Shown: piece after piece, positions 57,379 to 64,000 of the stretch | Position numbering within the stretch: the first letter of the stretch is position 1 | Layout: each line of letters starts with the position of its first letter | Origin: Enoplolaimus lenunculus | Taxonomy: Eukaryota > Nematoda > Enoplea > Enoplida > Thoracostomopsidae | DNA length: 64,000 bases | Reading direction: 5' to 3' | Assembly (NCBI GenBank): GCA_030248215.1 | Contig: JASANG010000440.1 | Location: 434,001 to 498,000, forward strand | Notes under the pieces: model-generated | The model's input: only the letters and a program-made list of their open reading frames with translations | The model's database searches: none | What the model was told of the DNA's origin: nothing | Made by a program: the position numbers and the translations under genes

Positions 57379-58566
57379 TTACGCCCAACAGGAAACAAAA
57401 CCAAAATTTTGTGTTTATATTTACTATTTCGTTTAGCTTCTTACTCGCTTCACTCGCGGGCTTGTCTCACTCACACACACGTCAGTCATAAATTTCTGGA
57501 TCCGCCACTGCCAGATGCCCTTCGGAACCATAGCCAAGCACATCAACATCGGCGGAAAACGTGAAACCAGTTTTCAGGCAAAATCGCCAAAAGCTCATCA
57601 CAAAACCCGGTGAACAGATGCTATCGCAAAGCCGAAAAATGCCATTGAAATGTTTCGCATGGGTCCCAAATCACACAGCGTATAAACCAACAATCTGGGT
57701 ACAAGAGCCGGTTGAGAATCGGGGACATATACCTGGACATGAGAACATTTTGAATGGTCAAAACCGATTTGTACAAGCGTTAAAATAATCTGCTGGATTT
57801 ATGACCGCAACAATATTTCTCGCTCCTACACTCGATGCTAAAAATTTTGTCATTACTGGCGTACTCTCTCTTGAATTGAAATCCTGGTTCAACGCTACGT
57901 TCCCCGTCGGGTGTACGTATCGGTTTGAAATTTTGTAAAACCAAAAACGAACCATACAACCTATTTTCTGTGAACGCCGATCGCATTAATCAATATAAAT
58001 TGACCATTGACGAAAACTCACGCTAGGAGCCCAGCCAAGTAAATAGAAGGGGAACAGACATTTCATAACCGTATCCATTAATTTGAAGGGTTTATTAGAC
58101 TCGCAAAAATTTAAATATTTGAATTTAGTCTTGAACCGGCCTTTTGTGCTAAGACTCCAGATCAAACTTTATACGCTTGGATTGTTGACTATCGCACATT
58201 CTGAGCAGAAAATGGTAAAAATAGGGCTTGTGGTAAAAGCTATGGAAAGTCCGAGTTGTAAGTGTTGGGAACGCAAAATTTCTGAAAGTGCTGGCTTCCT
58301 CAGATGCATAAGCCATTTTCTACTGATATATGGCACATTGACGGGGTAGATATACCTCTCAAAAGGACAATGATAATTAAACACCACCACAGACATTAAC
58401 GAGTAACCTATAGAAGTCAAAAAATTCTCGAACATTTTTTATACGATCGCTAGCAAAAGACTTTTGTATGAGAGCACGGACGTAGGCAGGATTTGAGTTC
58501 ATGGCAAATATATCCTCATGTAAAAAATTGTTCTCAGCTCCAGGGTCAGGTGGTTAATTATAAGCC
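57379..58566. other. unassigned DNA with two open frames
   Basis: A GGATCCGCCACTG end of a MITE lies at 57496-57511. The plus-strand frame 57561-57788 (75 codons) and the minus-strand frame 57758-57955 (65 codons, with SSVGARNIVAVINPADYF) have no recognised homologue. Neither has a convincing exon chain. They could be remains of a DNA transposon gene. Confidence 0.4.
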
Positions 58567-58867
58567 GACCAATGTATAGAACAGGGATGGAACAGTAGTA
58601 TAAGTACAACATAACAATGAGCCTATACCTAAGCCTAAGCCTAAGCCTTAGCGAAAGAATGCGCCTATACTTAAGCCTAAGCCTAAGCCTTAGCGAAAGA
58701 ATGAGCCTATACCTAAGCCTAAACCTAAGCCTTTTAGCATAAGTATGAGCCTATACCTAAGCCTAAGCTTTAGCCTATCAGCCTAAGCAGAAAATTAGTC
58801 TAAAACTTAAGCTTACTCTATTACAGTCCCGCCGGAAAACGTTTCGGCCCTGTTCTATACATGGGTC
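58567..58867. mobile_element. family D MITE with internal tandem expansion
   Basis: GACCAATGTATAGAACAGGG at the left and CCCTGTTCTATACATGGGTC at the right. The core has GAGCCTATACCTAAGCC repeated about four times with a period near 50-55 bp, so arrays inside the element expand by more than single hexamers. Confidence 0.85.
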
Positions 58868-59838
58868 TGAAAGCCTGTTAAAAGTGCCTTCTCTCTCTCT
58901 TGAGATTTCGGTACCGTATATCCCGTCTCCATCCCACTCCTTGTATATATGCCTCTGATTCTGAGTATATCTGCAAACAACTCTTAATTGCATAAAGCAC
59001 ATATACACATTGCAAGTTGTTACTTTATGTTTAACAAAACCTGGTGAATGTAAAGCCTAGAAACTTTCTAAATCAGCAAACACCTATAAATCACGTCTAT
59101 TTTTGCATATTTCAATTTTAACGACCTTTTGTCGTATTTAAGCTGAAAAGCCTGCAAAGCCATCTAAAATAGTTTTTCTTCTAAATTTAGAAAGTATACC
59201 ATTCGTACTGTTTGAAAACCGTACAAAGCCACCGGTATTCCTGTGATTGATCCATGCTAACTGAAAGGGGTCGGCCTACCAAACATTAATCCTATAAGCC
59301 TAATCCTATGCCAAAATATAAACCTAAGCCTAAACTTCCCAATCTCTAAGCGTCCACCAGTCCCGCACTGTATTCCAGTGGACAGCTCCGTAACCAAGAG
59401 CCGTTAAACCTGTAGCCAGGTTAAAATTGTCGGGACCAAAAATTTCCGGTAATCTTTTTTAAAAACATTACGGAAATTTTTCTCAAACTGGCCCAATTAT
59501 TCTCCTGCTGAAGCGAATACCATCTGTCTTTTTCGACGTCAGACACAAAAAGTTCCTGTTTACATCAAGGCTTATTCTGTAAGTTTCGCTTTCTCTGTCT
59601 ATCGCTGAGGTCCAAACGTTTATGTTCAACCAAAAACAACATCAACAACAACAACAACTACAACATCAAACCAAATATACGAGTTTTGCCTCATGGAACC
59701 ATGTGAGAGACCAAACCAACTCAAGAGTATAACATACACGAATATGTAATAAACATAATATATATAACTGCAAACACATACATATTATATGTTATACAAG
59801 GAGCTCATACAAACGTGATCGTAGGGTACTGAAATTTC

Positions 59839-60085
59839 GGCCGGTGTAAAGATCAGGGGCGGAACAGTTTTTTGTGGAACCGGAATAGAATAGCTTAAGC
59901 TTTAGACTAATATTTTTGCTCGGCTTAGGCTTTTAGGCTTAGGCTTAGGAATATGCTCATTGTTACGCTCAGGCTTAGGCTTAGGCTTAGCAATATGCTC
60001 ATTCTTATGCCTAGGCTTATGCTTAGGCTTAGGCTTAGGCTTAGAAATATACTTACTGTTCCGCCCCCTGTTGTTCACATTGGCC
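59839..60085. mobile_element. family D MITE
   Basis: GGCCGGTGTAAAGATCAGGG at the left and CCCCTGTTGTTCACATTGGCC at the right (first 20 bases matched). The flanks GAAATTTC and GAAACTTT agree at 6 of 8 positions. The core is long TTAGGC runs broken by GGAATATGCTCATTGTTACG. Confidence 0.8.
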
Positions 60086-60184
60086 GAAACTTTCGTGAAA
60101 CCAGAAAAATGCACTTTTACAGGTTTTAGAATAGTAATCTGGTGAGGCGATATTTTCCAACAGCTGCATGATTTTTTGGACTTG

Positions 60185-60388
60185 TACTGGTGAGACAAAT
60201 TGACTCTCTCCAAAATAGACTCTACGTGACTATACAAACTCAGCAGCAAAATTCTATTCGGCTAGAGACAAATTAAACTCACTGAGGCGCATGTTTGACG
60301 CTGGTGGAGTTGAATTTGACTCAGTTTGTGTAGTCCCGTAGAGTCTATTTCGAAGCGAGTCAATTTGATTCACTATTTTTTGCAGTGT
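60185..60388. mobile_element. family F MITE
   Basis: GGTGAGACAAATTGACTCTC at the left and GAGTCAATTTGATTCACTA at the right are inverted arms, with an inner GTGACTATACAAACTC..GTTTGTGTAGTC palindrome and TTTTTTGCAGTG at the right end. Confidence 0.75.
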
Positions 60389-60755
60389 GCGTATTATAGT
60401 TTCTTTCGGCAACGAATACACATGAAAAATCGGTTGAGATATACCCGTATTCGGATAATAGGGTACAAACAAATTTTCTGGACAGCTCTGAAAAAAATTT
60501 TTTGGCAGGGGCAGTAACACCCTTTGAAAACGGAATCATGGCTTCGCTCCTGTAGGTACTACGTATATTCAACATGGAATATACAAGTGAAATGAATTTG
60601 AGGTGACTAAACACATAAAAGCATGTACTATACTGTGTTTATAACCGTGACCGCAATGCTGCCATGTTTATTCCTTTTAGGCATTATAGGTTTGGTGATA
60701 GTGTGAGGGTGGCGAAGTGTGTCGCTTTATTATACCCGACGGGAGGATACCATGT

Positions 60756-60767
60756 ATAATAATGATA

Positions 60768-60798
<31 letters not shown>

Positions 60799-61091
60799 TA
60801 ATAATAATAATAATAATAAGAATAATAAGAATAATAATAATAAATAATAATAAGAATAATAATAATAATAAATAATAATAATAATTATAAGAATATATAA
60901 TAATAAGAATAAGAATAATAATAATAATAATAATAATAATAAGAATAAGAATAATAATAATAAGAATAATAAGAATAATAATAAGAATAATAATAATAAT
61001 CATAATAATAATAATCATAATAATAAGAATAATAAGAATAATAATAAGAATAATAATCATAATAATCATAATAATAATAATAATTATAATA
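60756..61091. repeat. (TAA)n microsatellite, about 330 bp
   Basis: AATAAT repeats with scattered AAG and CAT interruptions. The 130-codon Ile-rich frame on the minus strand is an artefact of it. Confidence 0.97.
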
Positions 61092-61200
61092 ATAGTTACT
61101 CTATTTTGACGTTAAAGTAGGAGAGCCTGGCCATCTGAGGACCGGTGGATCGGTTGAAATTTGGACCCATCAATGAAATGAATAAAATATTGGTTATTTA

Positions 61201-61449
61201 CATTGTAAACTTAGTGAGTTGATTTTAACTCAAAATGAGTTTAATTCAATCCGAAGTCTCAGTTCTGAACTATAAGTTTTTCAGAACTAACAATTCTGAA
61301 TTGATTGAACTGATTCAAAGTTAACTCACCTGGAATTAAATCATCTCAGAGTAGAGTTAATATTCACTGTTATTAACTCAAAAATAGCTAAAAATTACAA
61401 ATTCTCTCTCTGAATTAATTATAAATCAACTCATTGGAATTTACAGTGT
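61201..61449. mobile_element. family E MITE, full length
   Basis: CATTGTAAACTTAGTGAGTT at the left and CAACTCATTGGAATTTACAG at the right are inverted repeats 249 bp apart. Layout as at 20593-20844. Confidence 0.8.
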
Positions 61450-62129
61450 AATTATTTTTCTAGTTTACAGTCAGTGAGAGGGCTTGTTTCTATCAAAATA
61501 CCAGGAGCGATAATAAGACAGTCAGTCCTCAATCCAGCCCAGTACTATTTTAAGGCCTGTAGTCACAGGCGGATCTAAGAATATGGCCACCCTGCCATAG
61601 AAATAATGTTTTTAGCACTAAATTGGCGTTTCGGTTGTTCGTTCACTTCGGTCACCAGTTCAGTTCCGCTATTCTATATGACACAGCCCTCTGTTTAGAA
61701 ATTTCTGGATCCGCCACTGTCTGTCGAGCGAAAACCACTACGACATCATCAAAACATAGACTTGGTAGTCAACTACTGCAGTGACCCGAATACAAAAGAC
61801 AACAGTTCTGACCACCGTCGCAGCAGCCAATCGCTGTTCACATACAACCTCTGGAGTCCGGAGCCTAAGGCATTGAGATTACAAGTGTTCGAAAGACACT
61901 CTCACGCATGATTATTCAACTCTAATTGAACCAACCAGTTTTAACTTTCACCGCCTTGCATTCAATCCAAAACCATGTGAAAATTTTCGCGATTAAAACG
62001 GTGGCATTAAACAACAATGTTTTATGCTTAATTTCAGCCAAAAAATTAAAAACGCACCAATTTTTATAACAATCACAACAACTCTAATAAACAATTGTTA
62101 GGTTGTTAACTCAAAGCATTCCATTAACC
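61450..62129. other. intergenic DNA with MITE ends
   Basis: CACAGGCGGATCTAAGAATA (61565) and AATTTCTGGATCCGCCACTG (61700-61719) face each other and may be the ends of a roughly 155-bp element. A GTGACCCGAATAC family H end lies at 61785. No gene seen. Confidence 0.5.
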
Positions 62130-62512
62130 GACTCGTGTAAAATATCAGGGGCGGAACATTTTTCTGTGGGACTGGAATAGAGTCAGCGTAAGCTTTAGCC
62201 TATTTTTTTGCTTGGCTTAGAGTTAGGCTTAGGAAGGTCCATGTTACTTCAGGGGGTATCCAGGTATCTGGTGGGTCTATAAAAGAGTAGGTTTAGATTC
62301 TAGATTATATTTTTTGCTTAGTCTTAGGCTTACGAATACGCTTTTGCAACGGTTAGGCTTAGACTTAGGCTTTTAGGAATACGCTTTAAATCTACTCTTA
62401 CGCCCTTTAAAGTAATATTTGCCCTTAGGAATATGCTCATTCATACGCTTAGACTTTTAGGCTTAGGAATATGCTTATAAATACTGTTCCGCCCCTGTTC
62501 TTTACATTGGCG
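62130..62512. mobile_element. family D MITE interrupted by a younger D' MITE
   Basis: Left end CGTGTAAAATATCAGGGGCG and right end CCCCTGTTCTTTACATTGGCG. The TTAGGC core is split at 62236-62423 by the element listed next. Confidence 0.85.
62236..62423. mobile_element. family D' hAT-like MITE nested in a family D MITE
   Basis: GGTCCATGTTACTTCAGGGG at the left and CGCCCTTTAAAGTAATATTT at the right are its ends (188 bp). CTTAGGAA is repeated exactly on both sides (62228-62235 and 62424-62431). This gives a perfect 8-bp TSD inside the hexamer array of the host element. Confidence 0.92.
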
Positions 62513-63069
62513 CATTAACCCAAATCTTTATCCCTCGTGGTTTTGGTCCCTGGTTCTATATCATCTCGGGAAGGCCCTTGTATATAGTATTTCTTCAGTT
62601 CAGGGCTTAGGACTAATCGTAGTAGACCGTCGATTTAGTTTTATTACCACCAAATCTACGGAAACAACAGCCGCATTTGTCTTTAGAACACAAGAAAGCG
62701 ATTGCGTGTTACAAGCAAATTAATGCCATATGGTTTAAATTCGTGCCAGACAAGGATCACTCGTACTATGATAAAGCATAAACCAAAACGTAAGCCTAAG
62801 AAGTTAACGAACGTTGCTCTGCATCCGTAGTGTGAATCACAACCTAAGCCTGATTCTGAAAACTAAATAATCATGGTATGAATATTTGTCAGATAACGCA
62901 ACAGGTTGCAATCAGAACGGTTTTTGGCTAACTGATTTGTTCGGTTCGTAACCAAAAATAATCGGTGTTTGAAATTTTTGCATATTTCAGCTTCTCATCA
63001 CACCTCTGTTGATCACTCATGAGCTCGAATATGATTTTTTAAAGTATTTTTGAAACGGTTGAATCGCAG

Positions 63070-63181
63070 GTCGACGGCAAAACTGGAAAAAGGGGCACCA
63101 GCAGTTGAGCATCCGGAAATGTACCTGTTAAATTCACGGAATGTGAAAAGAGACGAGGTATTTAACGGGTTATCAGAACCT
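63070..63181 (+). CDS. possible orphan exon, unknown protein
   Basis: Preceded by GAATCGCAG and followed by the strong donor GTGAGTGTC. The frame open across it reads STAKLEKGAPAVEHPEMYLL then NSRNVKRDEVFNGLSEP and continues upstream without a stop for eight codons. Base composition is more even than in the surroundings, as in the true exons of this window. I do not recognise the protein, and no partner exon was found within the window. It could also be chance. Confidence 0.35.
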
Positions 63182-63481
63182 GTGAGTGTCTATTCTACAA
63201 CCTAAAACTGCATTTATATGTGTGCAATTATACACAGAGGACTTGAAGCTGCAACATTTGTATTATACGTATTTTGAAAAAACTTGCACGTGTGAATAGG
63301 GCTTTGGCTTAAAAACGTTGTTTGTCGCCTGTACTAAATTGTACCAAACAGTCATATATACCGTAAATGCTTATTAATAATTAAAAACAACAAAAGCTTT
63401 AAGTTTATAGCTGATAGAGAAGATTTATCTGTCATATTTTTTTAAAGCTTTTACCCAAATATTTGAAGTTACCACATTTTC

Positions 63482-64000
63482 GGCTCATGTATAGAACAGT
63501 GCCGGAACAATAGTATAAGTACTTATATTTCTAAGCCTACAGTAGTGACCCGAATAAGAGGGGGACTGATATTTATTTGGCCTCTACAGAGGGTACCCAC
63601 CCTTGTTATCCGGTTACGGACTGCTATTTATTTTTAACCCACGCTCCGCCGCCCTTCGTTACAGATATATATATCCGGTACTGCAATTATCCGTTGAATT
63701 AAACGTTTATTTGTCGTGTGTCAATAGCTTGAGCGATAATTCAAGGATATGCTTAGGAATGTAGTTTCAAAATTTAAGTACACTTTAAAGTTTCAAACTC
63801 AAATTATTTCGTCCTGGAGTCATTTATGCGCTACAATTGGGTTAAGTGAAATTTATGGACTCTAATTAGGGTTTAGGGACTCTATCCGCTTACGGACTCT
63901 TATTAGCGATACGGACTCCTATTGATTCGAACTCAAAATGGGGACCCCCTCTTGTTACCCCCTCTTAGTCTGGTCAATAGCCTAAGCCTAAGCCTAAATC
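63482..64000. mobile_element. family D MITE split by a family H element, cut by the window end
   Basis: GGCTCATGTATAGAACAGTG starts it. The hexamer CTAAGCCTA is broken at about 63538 and resumes as TAGCCTAAGCCTAAGCC at 63979. The right end lies outside the window. Confidence 0.75.
63538..63981. mobile_element. family H element nested in a family D MITE
   Basis: CAGTAGTGACCCGAATAAGA at the left and CCTCTTAGTCTGGTCA at the right are inverted ends. About 440 bp, with ACGGACT motifs, closely like 54157-54585. TA flanks both ends, which would fit a 2-bp TA duplication. Confidence 0.75.

Noticed and set aside
60677-61069. Ile-rich 130-codon frame
   Set aside because: It is the translation of the (TAA)n microsatellite.

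Overview
The window is nuclear DNA of an invertebrate animal. It is AT-rich, and its genes are split into short exons (44-260 bp, plus a few large ones) by introns with GT..AG ends. More than half of the DNA is short non-autonomous transposons and tandem repeats. I cannot name the species. Hexamer arrays of TTAGGC type are everywhere, but they sit inside transposons and are not telomeres. I saw no retroelement, virus-like or autonomous transposase reading frame.

Genes from left to right: (1) the 5' exons of a RASGRP/CalDAG-GEF-type Ras exchange factor (minus strand, 359-3177; the catalytic part lies beyond the left edge). (2) A repeat-filled interval of about 19 kb (3.2-22.5 kb) with no gene I recognise. 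(3) A three-exon SLC35D-like nucleotide-sugar transporter (minus, 22508-25747) with an 18-Asn run in a loop. (4) TMEM68/DIESL-type ER acyltransferase (minus, 29995-34241, seven exons). (5) The mitochondrial cysteine desulfurase NFS1 (plus, 36018-42790, eight exons, all catalytic residues present). (6) Cyclin K (plus, 43861-49016, ten exons, unusually short C-terminus). (7) An unrecognised Asn/Ser-rich protein (minus, 51581-54042, three exons). (8) One possible orphan exon near the right end (63070-63181). TMEM68 and NFS1 are divergent neighbours 1.8 kb apart, NFS1 and cyclin K are tandem, and cyclin K converges on the Asn-rich gene. The genes are unrelated housekeeping functions (lipid synthesis, Fe-S cluster sulfur supply, Pol II CTD kinase, Golgi/ER sugar transport) and form no evident pathway.

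The repeats fall into families that I labelled by their ends and target-site duplications (TSDs). D is a hAT-like MITE (8-bp TSD) whose interior is TTAGGC arrays, with more than 15 copies. D' is its relative with ends of the GGTCCATGTTACTT type. G is a hAT-like MITE with CAGGGTGCAACCGG ends and GGTTCCGG-rich interior. Harbinger-like elements have 3-bp TTA or TAA TSDs. C has CCGTATTCTCAAATG ends, E has CACTGTAAATTCC ends, F has GTGAGTCAAATTGACTC ends, H has AGTGACCCGAATAA ends and J has CCCGTAGCCAGCTCACC ends. A 270-bp inverted-repeat element carries a tRNA-like core. There are also satellites with 48-, 60-, 80-, 108-, 155- and 170-bp units. Several elements are nested in one another, and others lie immediately next to start or stop codons of the host genes. 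All family calls rest on reading ends by eye; no database was searched.
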